Shown here: positions 32,662-41,636 of the stretch, one piece after another
Position numbering within the stretch: the first letter of the stretch is position 1
Layout of the letters: every line of letters starts with the position of its first letter
Position numbers and translations under genes: made by a program
Notes under the pieces: model-generated
Seen by the model: the letters and a program-made list of their open reading frames with translations, nothing else
Databases searched by the model: none
Told to the model about the DNA's origin: nothing
Assembly (NCBI RefSeq): GCF_002221595.1
Contig: NZ_NHMP01000004.1
Coordinates: forward strand, 248,001 to 312,000
Reading direction: 5' to 3'
DNA length: 64,000 nt
Source: Turicimonas muris
Lineage (GTDB): Bacteria; Pseudomonadota; Gammaproteobacteria; Burkholderiales; Burkholderiaceae_F

Positions 32662-33720
32662 ATGATTGAACTACAGCACATAACACAAGAATATGACACT
32701 GCTGACGGAAAGGATAAATTTTTCGCCTGCAAAGATGTCAATGTCAGCATCAAGCCCGGAGAAATCTTCGGGATTATCGGCCGAAGCGGTGCTGGAAAAA
32801 GCACTTTAGTCAGATGCATCAACCTTCTTAACAGACCTACTTCCGGAACAGTCATTGTTGATGGAAAAGATCTGACAAAAATGTCTGATGAAGAACTGCG
32901 CAAAGAAAGAAGACAGATTGGAATGATTTTCCAACACTTCAACCTTCTCTCTTCCCGTACGGTTTTCGATAACGTTGCGCTGCCTCTGGAACTTGCCGGC
33001 GTCAGTAAAGCAGATATCCGGAAGAAAGTTGAACCTTTGCTGGAGCTTGTCGGTTTAACCGAGCATGCGAACAAATATCCTTCGCAGCTCTCCGGCGGTC
33101 AGAAACAAAGAGTTGGTATTGCCCGTGCCCTTTCCTCTGATCCGAAGATTCTTCTTAGCGACGAAGCGACCTCCGCGCTCGACCCGGAAACCACCCAGGC
33201 TACTTTGCAGCTTCTCAAAAAGATTAATCAAGAACTGGGCCTTACTATCGTCATGATTACTCATGAAATGGATGTCGTTAAGCAAATTTGCCATCGAGTC
33301 GTAGTGATGAATAAAGGACAAGTAATCGAAGAAGGAAGCGTTCTGGACGTTTTCCGCGATCCTAAGCATGAAGTTACGCAGGCTATGCTCGGAACCGCCT
33401 TAGCTGCACGAACCATCCCTGCTTCTATGAAAGAAAAGATTCAGAAGCTCATGCGCGGCACAGACTCTAAAGGAAGACCAATGCACTTGCTGCGCTTAAC
33501 CTTTGTCGGATCCAATACGACGGAACCGGTTCTTTCCGCTGCTTGCCACAAATACGATCTTGACTTCAACATTCTTCTCGGCCAAGTCGACGAAGTCCAA
33601 GGCGAAAGCTACGGCACGCTTACCCTGGTAATGATGGGAGAAAAAGACGATTACCAAGCCGCCGTTGAATTCATTAAAGCCAATAACGTCAAAGTCGAGG
33701 AGTTAAGCGATGTCATCTAA
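32662..33720 (+). CDS. metN: Methionine ABC transporter ATP-binding protein MetN
   Basis: 352 residues. ABC ATPase with Walker A GRSGAGKST near residue 40, Q-loop, signature LSGGQKQR and an H-loop in ITHEMD. The Walker B segment reads ILLSDEATSALD. The C-terminal 90 residues form the NIL regulatory domain that binds methionine and inhibits transport (transinhibition). The ATG at 32662 is preferred; an in-frame TTG at 32656 is possible. It overlaps metI by 11 bp. The usual third gene metQ (binding lipoprotein) is not next to it. Confidence 0.93.
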   Translation: MIELQHITQEYDTADGKDKFFACKDVNVSIKPGEIFGIIGRSGAGKSTLVRCINLLNRPTSGTVIVDGKDLTKMSDEELRKERRQIGMIFQHFNLLSSRTVFDNVALPLELAGVSKADIRKKVEPLLELVGLTEHANKYPSQLSGGQKQRVGIARALSSDPKILLSDEATSALDPETTQATLQLLKKINQELGLTIVMITHEMDVVKQICHRVVVMNKGQVIEEGSVLDVFRDPKHEVTQAMLGTALAARTIPASMKEKIQKLMRGTDSKGRPMHLLRLTFVGSNTTEPVLSAACHKYDLDFNILLGQVDEVQGESYGTLTLVMMGEKDDYQAAVEFIKANNVKVEELSDVI

Positions 33721-34363
33721 TATTATTCAACTGCTGTGGGACTCCTTTCTTGAGACCATATTGATGGTCGGTATTTCCGGAGGTCTCGGAGCCGCCATCG
33801 GCATTCCTTTAGGTGTATTTCTTTTCATCACCTCTCCTAAAGGAATCATGCCGAAACCTCTAGCCAACAGAATTATCGGCACTCTTGTGAACGCCGTTCG
33901 TTCCACCCCGTTCATCATTCTTTTGGTTGCCATCATTCCATTTACCCGTTTGATTGTGGGCTCTTCCATCGGTACCGTTGCCGCTATCGTTCCCTTAACT
34001 ATTGCGGCTGCTCCTTTGATTGCCCGTTTAGTTGAAACCAGCCTTCGCGAAGTGGACAAAGGTCTCATCGAGGCTGCTCAATCCATGGGCGCCTCAAACC
34101 AGCAGATCATCATGAAAGTTTTGCTTCCGGAAGCTATGCCAGGCATTCTTGCCGGCTTAACCATTGCTTTCGTAGCCCTTGTCGGCAGTTCTGCCATGGC
34201 AGGTGCCGTCGGCGGTGGCGGTCTCGGTGATATGGGCATCCGCTACGGTTATCAGCGCTTCATGCCTGATGTCATGGCAGCCGTTGTGGTTATCCTTATC
34301 ATTTTCGTTCAAAGTCTTCAAAGCTTTGGGGACTGGGCGGTTCGCCGGGTTTCTCACAAATAA
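33710..34363 (+). CDS. metI: Methionine ABC transporter permease MetI
   Basis: 217 residues with five or six membrane helices and the ABC permease EAA loop (EAAQSMGASNQQIIMKVLLPEA, cited as EAAQSMGAS and KVLLPEA). Partner of MetN for uptake of L- and D-methionine. The motif AGAVGGGGLGDMGIRYGYQRF is typical of MetI. It is translationally coupled to metN. Confidence 0.93.
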   Translation: MSSNIIQLLWDSFLETILMVGISGGLGAAIGIPLGVFLFITSPKGIMPKPLANRIIGTLVNAVRSTPFIILLVAIIPFTRLIVGSSIGTVAAIVPLTIAAAPLIARLVETSLREVDKGLIEAAQSMGASNQQIIMKVLLPEAMPGILAGLTIAFVALVGSSAMAGAVGGGGLGDMGIRYGYQRFMPDVMAAVVVILIIFVQSLQSFGDWAVRRVSHK

Positions 34364-34410
34364 AAAAATATGGAAGAAGAGTTCTAATTTGATGTAGAAT
34401 TCCTTCTCCT

Positions 34411-34484
34411 GCGGGTGTAGCTCAATGGTAGAGCAGAAGCTTCCCAAGCTTACGACGAGGGTTCGATTCCCTTCACCCGCTCCA
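34411..34484 (+). tRNA. tRNA-Gly (anticodon CCC)
   Basis: A 74-nt cloverleaf with CCA encoded. The acceptor pairs GCGGGTG with CACCCGC, the anticodon loop is TTCCCAA, and the T-loop is GGTTCGATTCC. It lies 47 bp past metI, on the same strand. Confidence 0.95.
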
Positions 34485-34598
34485 CTTCTCCTCTCCTTCC
34501 ACCACCTGAGTTCCTTTCGAACAAGGATACAAAATCCTTTAGGTTCAATACCGTTAAATAATTTAGAATTTCTGCAAATTATTAACTTGCAGTGAAAA

Positions 34599-35318
34599 AT
34601 GTCACAAGAACTGACTCCGGAAAAACTTGAAGAACTCAAACATAGCCATATACGCAGTTTTAGTACTCGTAAAGGCAGAATCAGCCATGCTCAAGAAAGA
34701 GCTTTGAGCGAGCTTTTCCCAAAATACGAACTCACATACGACAAAGAGAATAAAGTTAACGCCAAAGAAATCTTCGGCAACGATAATCCTGTTGTTCTTG
34801 AAATCGGCTGCGGAATGGGAGAAACCACCGCTGCAATTGCAGAGGCTCATCCTGAGATTAATTTCATCGGCTGCGAAATCTTCCCCTCCGGCGTTGGAGC
34901 ACTATCCCTTCTCTTAGAAGAAAAGCAGTTAAAAAACGTTCGCATTTTCAAACATGATGCCGTTGAAGTCGTCAGAGATATGGTTGCTGACGGTTCTTTA
35001 GACGGAGTGCACATTTACTTTCCCGACCCGTGGAGAAAAGCAAGGCACCACAAAAGACGCTTAATCTCTCCTTTCTTTGTTGATCTTCTCTCCCCGAAAC
35101 TTAAAACCGGTGCTTACTTGCACTGTGCAACGGACTGGGAAAACTATGCCGAACAAATGATGGAAGTGCTTTCTGCAGCACCATTGCTGAAGAATAAGTA
35201 TGAAGGATTCTCTCTGGTTGCAGAAAATCCAATCACCAAGCGTCCGGTCACTAAATTCAATGAACGAGGAAACCGGCTTGGACATGGCTGTTGGGATTTG
35301 GTTTTCTTAAAAAAGTAA
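34599..35318 (+). CDS. trmB: tRNA (guanine-N7-)-methyltransferase TrmB
   Basis: 239 residues. Class I SAM methyltransferase that makes m7G46 in tRNA. SAM motif VVLEIGCGMGETTAAIA near residue 65, then FIGCEIF, the TrmB signature VHIYFPDPWRKARHHKRRL, and C-terminal TKFNERGNRLGHGCWDL. Length and motif order are standard. It is monocistronic, with a strong terminator after it. Confidence 0.96.
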   Translation: MSQELTPEKLEELKHSHIRSFSTRKGRISHAQERALSELFPKYELTYDKENKVNAKEIFGNDNPVVLEIGCGMGETTAAIAEAHPEINFIGCEIFPSGVGALSLLLEEKQLKNVRIFKHDAVEVVRDMVADGSLDGVHIYFPDPWRKARHHKRRLISPFFVDLLSPKLKTGAYLHCATDWENYAEQMMEVLSAAPLLKNKYEGFSLVAENPITKRPVTKFNERGNRLGHGCWDLVFLKK

Positions 35319-35344
35319 CCGTTAAGACTTTTGAACGTAAATAA

Positions 35345-35370
35345 GGCTCCCAATGGGAGCCCGATTTTTT
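35345..35370 (+). terminator. Terminator of trmB
   Basis: GGCTCCC (35345-35351) and GGGAGCC (35355-35361) with a 3-base loop, then CGATTTTTT. It lies between convergent trmB and uppP and may act in both directions. Confidence 0.85.
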
Positions 35371-35396
35371 GAATCCTAATTAGCTAAAAGCGTTGC

Positions 35397-36224
35397 TTAC
35401 CACTTCACAAGACCCGTCATCCAGGTGACTAAGATAACACCGCCGAAGAAAATTCGATACCAGCCGAAAGCTGAGAAATCGTGTCTGGCAACATAATGTA
35501 AGAGCCAACGTACAACGATCAAAGCAGAGAAGAAAGAAACTACAAAACCGATACTGATAACCGGAAGACTATCCGCCGACAAGATGTCCCTAGACTGCCA
35601 AAGCTCATAAACCGTCGCGCCAAAAATGGTTGGAATAGCCAGGAAGAAAGAGAACTCAGTAGCAGCGGTTCTTGATAAACCGATGACAAGACCACCGATG
35701 ATAGTTGCTCCAGAACGGCTGGTTCCAGGAATCATCGCGAGACATTGAAGGAAGCCGACCTTCAGCGCATCTTTCCAGGACATATCGTCCATAGTAGCGA
35801 CTCTCGGGATATAGCTCTTCTTGTCTTGATATCTCTCGACGATGAGAATGATGATACCGCCGATAACCAAAGCCGTCGCCACAGATACCGGATTAAACAA
35901 CCACTCTTTAATGTACTTGGCAACCATCACGCCAATAACTGCAGCCGGAAGAAAGGCAATAATCGTATTCCAAGCAAGTTTCTGCTGAGCCGGTTCAGTA
36001 AAGAGTCCTTTGCAAATTCTGACAATACGCTCGCGGTAATACCAGCAGACAGCGACAATCGCACCAGCCTGAATTGCGATGTAAAACGTGTCGGCTTCTT
36101 GACCCGTGTAGTCCAACAAGCTTCCGAAAACAATTAAATGGCCGGTAGAAGAAACCGGTAAAAACTCCGTCAGTCCTTCGACAATTCCTAAAATTACGGC
36201 TTTTAAATAAAGAATCCAATCCAT
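35397..36224 (-). CDS. uppP: Undecaprenyl-diphosphatase UppP (BacA)
   Basis: 275 residues with multiple membrane helices. It dephosphorylates undecaprenyl diphosphate to recycle the lipid carrier for peptidoglycan and O-antigen. Active-site motifs are GIVEGLTEFLPVSSTGHL near residue 13 and MIPGTSRSGATIIGGL in the second half. It is the last gene of the ettA-mnmC-116aa-uppP minus-strand group. Confidence 0.95.
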   Translation of the reverse strand: MDWILYLKAVILGIVEGLTEFLPVSSTGHLIVFGSLLDYTGQEADTFYIAIQAGAIVAVCWYYRERIVRICKGLFTEPAQQKLAWNTIIAFLPAAVIGVMVAKYIKEWLFNPVSVATALVIGGIIILIVERYQDKKSYIPRVATMDDMSWKDALKVGFLQCLAMIPGTSRSGATIIGGLVIGLSRTAATEFSFFLAIPTIFGATVYELWQSRDILSADSLPVISIGFVVSFFSALIVVRWLLHYVARHDFSAFGWYRIFFGGVILVTWMTGLVKW

Positions 36225-36232
36225 GTCTGTTT

Positions 36233-36583
36233 TTATTCCGGCATAAAGAATTTTTTAAATACTGGTACTAAAGCTTTCTGCTGTTCAGAATTGAGCTGTT
36301 TGAACACCTCATCTGTCTTAGCGTTGCAATAAGATTTTTCGCGATTAGAAAGAATACCGCATCGGTAGAACTCAAAAAGCAATTCAGAATTAATAAGTTT
36401 GTGTGCTTTGCCAAGTTCTTTTTGAACGCTTTGATTAAAGGCCACGAAACTTTGTTTATCTTTTTCAATGGCGGCTGCCTCTTTTTCTGCGTCAGCCTGA
36501 AATTTAATAAACGATCCAGTTGCAACCACAACAACAAATGCCGTGACAACCCAAGGTCCGCGGTTTCTGGAAAAAATAAGCAT
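36233..36583 (-). CDS. Hypothetical membrane-anchored protein
   Basis: 116 residues. A single N-terminal membrane helix (WVVTAFVVVVATGSFIKF) is followed by a charged helical periplasmic domain with two Cys (FYRCGILSNREKSYCNAK), possibly a disulfide. The family is not recognised. It sits directly between mnmC (no gap) and uppP (8 bp), so it is likely co-transcribed, but its role is unknown. Confidence 0.7.
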   Translation of the reverse strand: MLIFSRNRGPWVVTAFVVVVATGSFIKFQADAEKEAAAIEKDKQSFVAFNQSVQKELGKAHKLINSELLFEFYRCGILSNREKSYCNAKTDEVFKQLNSEQQKALVPVFKKFFMPE

Positions 36584-38464
36584 CTAAGTCCTACTCAAAA
36601 ATCTTGCAGGATTTACCGCATCCAGCAGATCTTTTTCAATCGGATATGGTTCACCTGTTACTTGGGCCGCAATTATACGTGCTCCCAAATCGCTGAAAAT
36701 AAGGCCACGAGATCCCATACCCGTATTTAGAAATAAAGTGTCATTGACAGAATCTTTCTCTGATACAAAGCCTTCTATTAAAAATCCGGGAGGAACACTT
36801 CCAATCAAAGGAAGCCGATCAGAGGGAGCCGAACGAATACCTTCGTAAAACCCTATCGCAGTGCCGAACACTGCATTGGGGAACATCTTATGAAGCTTCT
36901 CTGCATTTTGCCTATGAGCCTCTCTTTCCTCCATGGATGCGCCTTCTCGCTCATAAGTTGCTCCTACGCCAACCCAATTGTCTCCATCATTGATGACATA
37001 ACCGGGGCCGGTCATAGCTCCTTTCAATTTGGGAAATTCTTCTCCGCTTAAAAGGCTTAATCTTCCATGCCAATTAGTAACCGGAACATTGTCCGATGCT
37101 ATTTTCAGAAGAGAACTTCCGGGACACAAAATGCAAACGGCGGCTCTTGCCAGTTCCTCTCCCGCATTCCCATAAGCGACCCACTTTCCTTCTTCTCTTC
37201 TTAAACTGGACACTCGGGTATTAAAGAGACACAATGCTCCGGAGGAAAAAAGTCTTTCTCTTACAAAACGACCGGCTTCCACTAATCCGGCTGCTGGGTG
37301 CAGTAAGGCTCCGTACGAAGTTCCGTAGCCGATTAGATCTGAGACTTCTTCCCGGCTTAACAATCTCAAAAAATTATGCGGAAACTGGAAAGGCTTGTTA
37401 TTTTGAAACCATCTCTCCCACTTTTTGTACTCCGTCTCGTCTCTGGCGATCTGCGGCAATCCATTAAGGTGGAAATATTCAGGAAAATCACGGCTGATCT
37501 CTTTGAGCACGTCAAAACCAGCTCGAGAAAGTCTAAAAAGAAGATTTTCGTCGCCTGCCGGCTGGAAATGTGCGATAGCGTAACGAATTGCCGACGCAGC
37601 AGACGCGGCTACCCTTCCTTCGTCTATAACCGTTACTTTCCATCCTCTTCGTGCAAATTCACAAGCACAGGCCGCCCCAGCCATTCCGGCTCCAATAATT
37701 AGAAGGGAACGATCAGGATATTTTTCACTGTAAGGAACCTCTTGAGAACGTCTGTGAGAAAACTTCGGACGATAAATGCCTACCGTCATCTGAGATTTTT
37801 TGCCAAACCCTTGAACCTTTTGAACTTCAAACCCGGCGTTGTGCAAATCTTCGCGGACGTGCGACGATACGCACCAAGTAGCCAATGTAGCCTCAGGTTT
37901 GGCGAACTTCGATAAAGAAGTAAGTACACTGCGTTTCCACATTGCATCATTTTTTGCAGGAGAGAAACCGTCAAGATAAAGAGCATCGTATCTCAAAGCC
38001 AGCTTCTTAGACGCAAAAGCAACATCCATAAAATATAAAGACAAAACGACGCGACCGTCATCGAAATAAAGACGGTGAACGCCAGGAACACAGTCAGGCC
38101 ACTGTTGAACCAACTCGACGGTTTCGCTTGCGACATCTGGATCGGCAAAGCGGAGCAAATCTTCTTTGGATACGGGAAACTTTTCAATAGAAACGAAATG
38201 AAGAGATTCCGAGCGATTTAGATCTTCTCTCCATGTTTTTAAAGTAGTAAGAAAATTCGTCCCGAGCCCGAAACCATTTTCCAGAATGACAAACTCCGGA
38301 CGGTTCTGCCAGGCCTGAGGCAGATTGTTTCCCTTAATAAAAACATGCAGAGCTTGGCCAACTGCTCCTTGACGAGAGGCATAAATATCTCCGAACTCCG
38401 CACTGTAAGGGTGCCCGTCCTGATCAGTGATTTGAGCAGGACGAATTTCCTCCTTCTCTGACAT
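36584..38464 (-). CDS. mnmC: Bifunctional tRNA mnm5s2U biosynthesis protein MnmC
   Basis: 626 residues. The N-terminal SAM-methyltransferase domain (about 1-245; VILENGFGLGTNFL, LYLDGFSPAKNDAMW) and C-terminal FAD-dependent oxidase domain (from about 250; LLIIGAGMAGAACACEFARRG) together convert cmnm5U34 to mnm5U34 in tRNA. The domain order and length match MnmC. It complements MnmA, encoded in the same window. Start ATG 38464 overlaps the ettA stop by 1 bp. Confidence 0.95.
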   Translation of the reverse strand: MSEKEEIRPAQITDQDGHPYSAEFGDIYASRQGAVGQALHVFIKGNNLPQAWQNRPEFVILENGFGLGTNFLTTLKTWREDLNRSESLHFVSIEKFPVSKEDLLRFADPDVASETVELVQQWPDCVPGVHRLYFDDGRVVLSLYFMDVAFASKKLALRYDALYLDGFSPAKNDAMWKRSVLTSLSKFAKPEATLATWCVSSHVREDLHNAGFEVQKVQGFGKKSQMTVGIYRPKFSHRRSQEVPYSEKYPDRSLLIIGAGMAGAACACEFARRGWKVTVIDEGRVAASAASAIRYAIAHFQPAGDENLLFRLSRAGFDVLKEISRDFPEYFHLNGLPQIARDETEYKKWERWFQNNKPFQFPHNFLRLLSREEVSDLIGYGTSYGALLHPAAGLVEAGRFVRERLFSSGALCLFNTRVSSLRREEGKWVAYGNAGEELARAAVCILCPGSSLLKIASDNVPVTNWHGRLSLLSGEEFPKLKGAMTGPGYVINDGDNWVGVGATYEREGASMEEREAHRQNAEKLHKMFPNAVFGTAIGFYEGIRSAPSDRLPLIGSVPPGFLIEGFVSEKDSVNDTLFLNTGMGSRGLIFSDLGARIIAAQVTGEPYPIEKDLLDAVNPARFLSRT

Positions 38465-40125
38465 TAGTCTTTGAGAGGCTTGAATCTAAGGCGATGCGGT
38501 GTGGCACCCTCACCAAGACGGCGCTTCTTATCTGCTTCATACTCGGTGTAGTTGCCTGCAAAGAATTCGACCTTGGAATCACCTTCAAAAGAGAGGATGT
38601 GCGTGGCGATTCTGTCCAAGAACCAACGATCATGGGAAATAACCATGGCGCAGCCCGCAAACTCCAACAGAGCTTCTTCCAAAGCACGGAGAGTTTCAAC
38701 GTCCAAGTCATTGGAAGGTTCGTCAAGAAGAAGAACATTGCCGCCGTTCAAGAGGGTCTTGGCCATATGAAGACGTCCGCGTTCACCACCGGACAAATTA
38801 CCAACGATCTTCTGCTGATCTCCGCCCTTGAAGTTGAATCTGCCGATATACGCACGGCTCGGCATTTCGAACTTACCTACCTTGAGAATATCCAGACCGT
38901 TAGAGACTGCTTCCCAAACAGTCTTATCGTTCGGGAGAGACTCTCTTGTCTGAGTGACGGAGCTAATCTTAACTGTAGAACCAATATCAATCTCACCCGA
39001 ATCAGGCTTCTGGTCTCCGGTAATCAACTTGAATAATGTGGACTTACCTGCACCGTTCGGGCCGATAACACCGACAATTGCTCCGGGCGGAATCGTAAAG
39101 CTCAGATTATCGAACAAAAGCTTATCGCCGAATGCCTTGGAAACATTCTTGAACTCAATGACCTTATCGCCGAGACGGTCTGCGACAGGAATAAAGATTT
39201 CGTTGGTTTCGTTACGTTTCTGGTATTCGTAAGAACTCATCTCTTCGAAGCGCTGCAAACGTGCCTTGCTCTTGGCTTGTCTGCCTTTAGCATTCTGACG
39301 GACCCATTCAAGTTCGTGCTTCATGGCTTTGATTCGAGCGTCTTCTTTCTTCTGTTCCATTAAGAGACGCTGTTCTTTTTGATCCAACCAGGAAGAATAG
39401 TTTCCTTTCCAAGGAATACCATGACCGCGGTCCAGTTCCAGAATCCATTCAGCCGCATTGTCCAAGAAGTATCTGTCGTGAGTTACGGCAACAACTGTTC
39501 CCGGGAATCTCTGGAGGAATTGTTCAAGCCAGTCAACGCTTTCCGCATCCAAGTGGTTAGTCGGCTCGTCAAGAAGGAGCATATCCGGTCTGGAAAGCAG
39601 CAGACGGCAAATTGCCACACGGCGTTTTTCACCGCCGGAAAGATTGCCGATACGTGCATCCCATGGAGGCAGACGTAATGCGTCAGCAGCAATTTCCATT
39701 TGAGTCTCGGCATTGGTACCGCTGGTTGCAATAATGGCTTCCAATCTAGCTTGCTCAGCTGCCAATGCATCAAAATCAGCTTCCGGATCCGCATAGGCTT
39801 CGTAGATTTTGTTCAGCTTATCCTGGGCGGAAAAAACTTCACCCAGACCTTCAGCGACGGTTTCTTTAACTGTTTTTTCAGGATCAAGAACTGGCTCCTG
39901 CGGTAAATAACCGATGTTTAAGCCCGGCATTGGAATGGCTTCGCCTTCAATCTCTTTATCTATGCCTGCCATAATTTTCAGGAGAGTAGATTTACCTGCG
40001 CCATTCAAACCCAAAACACCAATTTTTGCACCAGGGAAGAAAGACAAAGAAATGTCTTTCAGAATTTGTCTTTTTGGTGGAACGATTTTTCCAACTCGGT
40101 TCATCGTATAAACGAATTGAGCCAT
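38464..40125 (-). CDS. ettA: Energy-dependent translational throttle protein EttA
   Basis: 553 residues. ABC-F ATPase with two nucleotide-binding domains: Walker A GLNGAGKST and GPNGAGKST, signatures LSGGEKRR and LSGGERGR, Walker B LLLDEPTNHLD and LLLDEPSNDLD. The EttA-type Arm and linker (about 240-320, lysine- and glutamine-rich) are present. It binds the ribosomal E-site and gates translation according to the ATP/ADP ratio. First gene of ettA-mnmC-116aa-uppP. Confidence 0.95.
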   Translation of the reverse strand: MAQFVYTMNRVGKIVPPKRQILKDISLSFFPGAKIGVLGLNGAGKSTLLKIMAGIDKEIEGEAIPMPGLNIGYLPQEPVLDPEKTVKETVAEGLGEVFSAQDKLNKIYEAYADPEADFDALAAEQARLEAIIATSGTNAETQMEIAADALRLPPWDARIGNLSGGEKRRVAICRLLLSRPDMLLLDEPTNHLDAESVDWLEQFLQRFPGTVVAVTHDRYFLDNAAEWILELDRGHGIPWKGNYSSWLDQKEQRLLMEQKKEDARIKAMKHELEWVRQNAKGRQAKSKARLQRFEEMSSYEYQKRNETNEIFIPVADRLGDKVIEFKNVSKAFGDKLLFDNLSFTIPPGAIVGVIGPNGAGKSTLFKLITGDQKPDSGEIDIGSTVKISSVTQTRESLPNDKTVWEAVSNGLDILKVGKFEMPSRAYIGRFNFKGGDQQKIVGNLSGGERGRLHMAKTLLNGGNVLLLDEPSNDLDVETLRALEEALLEFAGCAMVISHDRWFLDRIATHILSFEGDSKVEFFAGNYTEYEADKKRRLGEGATPHRLRFKPLKD

Positions 40126-40137
40126 ACCATATCCTTT

Positions 40138-40165
40138 AAAAAAATGCCCGCAATTTATATGCGGG
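40138..40165 (-). terminator. Terminator ending the his-tat operon
   Basis: On the minus strand CCCGCA (40165-40160) pairs with TGCGGG (40152-40147), followed by CATTTTTTT. It lies 40 bp past the last gene of the long operon and just upstream of ettA. Confidence 0.8.
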
Positions 40166-40205
40166 AGTAATGTAATTGAATTTTATTTGTTCAACGTTCG
40201 AATTG

Positions 40206-40853
40206 TTATTTCTTCTTTGGATGGAATAACCAAATTTTACGTATTTTTTCAAAGCGTTCCGCGGCTTTTTTCCTCTTCTCACCCATTTCATTGGGACGGA
40301 AGGCAATCCACTTTTTATATACGCCTCGCAGATCCATCGCCTTTAAGAAACCAACTAACCTAGAAGGCAGGCCCTTTGTTTTCATCGCTGTCTGGAAATC
40401 AATCAATGCCGGCCGATTATCCGGTTTAACAATCCAATTTCCCATTGCTCCGGTATCAAGATGAACCAATCCTTTCTTGTGGATGTCTCGAAGAATTCTC
40501 TCACACTCAGTTAAGAACTCCGGTGTAATTTTGTCCGCAGGATAGTCCCTCAAAGAGGCTCCCTCAACATATTCAAATGCCAGACAGCAAGAGTCAACAA
40601 AGAAGGGATTCTGAGGGACGCCCTCTATGCCGTTAAGCATTGAAATCGCGTTAAGTTCGCGATTGAGAAGAATCTTGGCATAAGAATTTCTGACGAACCA
40701 ATTGCAATCAGAATAGTCCTTTACGGTCCATTTCTTGTTGCCAAAGGTGAGAATTCCGACTTCCGGATGCCAATGTGACGATGTTCTGAGACGAACATAG
40801 TCACACTGGTGAGTCAGAAGATAAATTCGATCAAAAGGCTTTCGAAGTTCCAA
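40206..40853 (-). CDS. Kinase-like protein (RIO/WaaP-type fold)
   Basis: 215 residues with protein-kinase-fold motifs: a Lys-containing segment ILTFGNKKWTVKDYS and RELNAISMLNGI (helix C-like), then catalytic-loop-like GLVHLDTGAMGNWIV and metal-binding IDFQTA in place of DFG. The C-terminus is basic. It resembles small RIO1/LPS-kinase-like proteins; the substrate is unknown. It follows tatC by 2 bp, so it is the last gene of the murA-his-tat operon. Confidence 0.6.
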   Translation of the reverse strand: MELRKPFDRIYLLTHQCDYVRLRTSSHWHPEVGILTFGNKKWTVKDYSDCNWFVRNSYAKILLNRELNAISMLNGIEGVPQNPFFVDSCCLAFEYVEGASLRDYPADKITPEFLTECERILRDIHKKGLVHLDTGAMGNWIVKPDNRPALIDFQTAMKTKGLPSRLVGFLKAMDLRGVYKKWIAFRPNEMGEKRKKAAERFEKIRKIWLFHPKKK

Positions 40854-40855
40854 AG

Positions 40856-41632
40856 TTATTCTTCCTCATCTTCATCCAAATTTTTAGCCGTTCCGAAAAT
40901 GGAGCAAAGCCAAATTCCAACTTGGTAGAGAATTACCAAAGGCAAAGCCAGGAGAAGTTGAGAGAGAACGTCAGGGGGAGTAAAGATCGCAGCAATCACG
41001 AAGGCGCCTACGACCATGTAAGGGCGTGCTTTTTTTAGTTTTTCTACGGTTGTAATGCCGAGTCTGTTGAGAACTACCACAACGATAGGAACTTCGAACG
41101 TCACACCGAACGCAATAAAGAGGGCCAAGACGAAGCCGAAATAGGAGTCGATATCCGGTGCAAAGTTAACGGAATCCGGTGAGAACCCTGCAATGAATTG
41201 GAATACCATCCTAAATACGATGAAATAGCAATAAGCCATTCCAAGGAAAAACATAACCAAAGACGAGATGATGATTGGTAATGCGAGTCTCTTCTCTTTT
41301 CTATATAAACCGGGGGCAATAAATCCCCACATCTGCCAAAGTACGTATGGCAGAGCAATAATAAAGGCCACGAAAAGCGTTACCTTCAAAGGCACCATAA
41401 ACGGTGCGATAACGCCTGTTGCCAGCAGCTTTGCACCTTGAGGCAGAGCGACCATCAGCGGTTGGCTGAGGTAGTCGAAAATCTGCTTCATAAACGGGGA
41501 AAGGCAGGCGAATACCAACAAAATCGCCACAGCCATGCGAACGATTCTGGAGCGAAGCTCAACTAGGTGAGCGACAAGGGTCTGTTCCTTGTCATCTTCC
41601 GGCCCTTCTAACTCTAAGTCTTTATCGCTCAT
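40856..41632 (-). CDS. tatC: Sec-independent protein translocase TatC
   Basis: About 258 residues with six membrane helices; the core receptor for twin-arginine signal peptides. Conserved features are HLVELRSRIVRM near the N-terminus, FMVPLKVTLFVAF, and AAIFTPPDVLSQLLLALPL. I chose the ATG at 41632, 4 bp past the tatB stop; an in-frame ATG at 41686 lies inside tatB. It serves, among others, the Tat flavoprotein at 25.1 kb. Confidence 0.94.
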   Translation of the reverse strand: MSDKDLELEGPEDDKEQTLVAHLVELRSRIVRMAVAILLVFACLSPFMKQIFDYLSQPLMVALPQGAKLLATGVIAPFMVPLKVTLFVAFIIALPYVLWQMWGFIAPGLYRKEKRLALPIIISSLVMFFLGMAYCYFIVFRMVFQFIAGFSPDSVNFAPDIDSYFGFVLALFIAFGVTFEVPIVVVVLNRLGITTVEKLKKARPYMVVGAFVIAAIFTPPDVLSQLLLALPLVILYQVGIWLCSIFGTAKNLDEDEEE

Positions 41633-41636
41633 GAGA

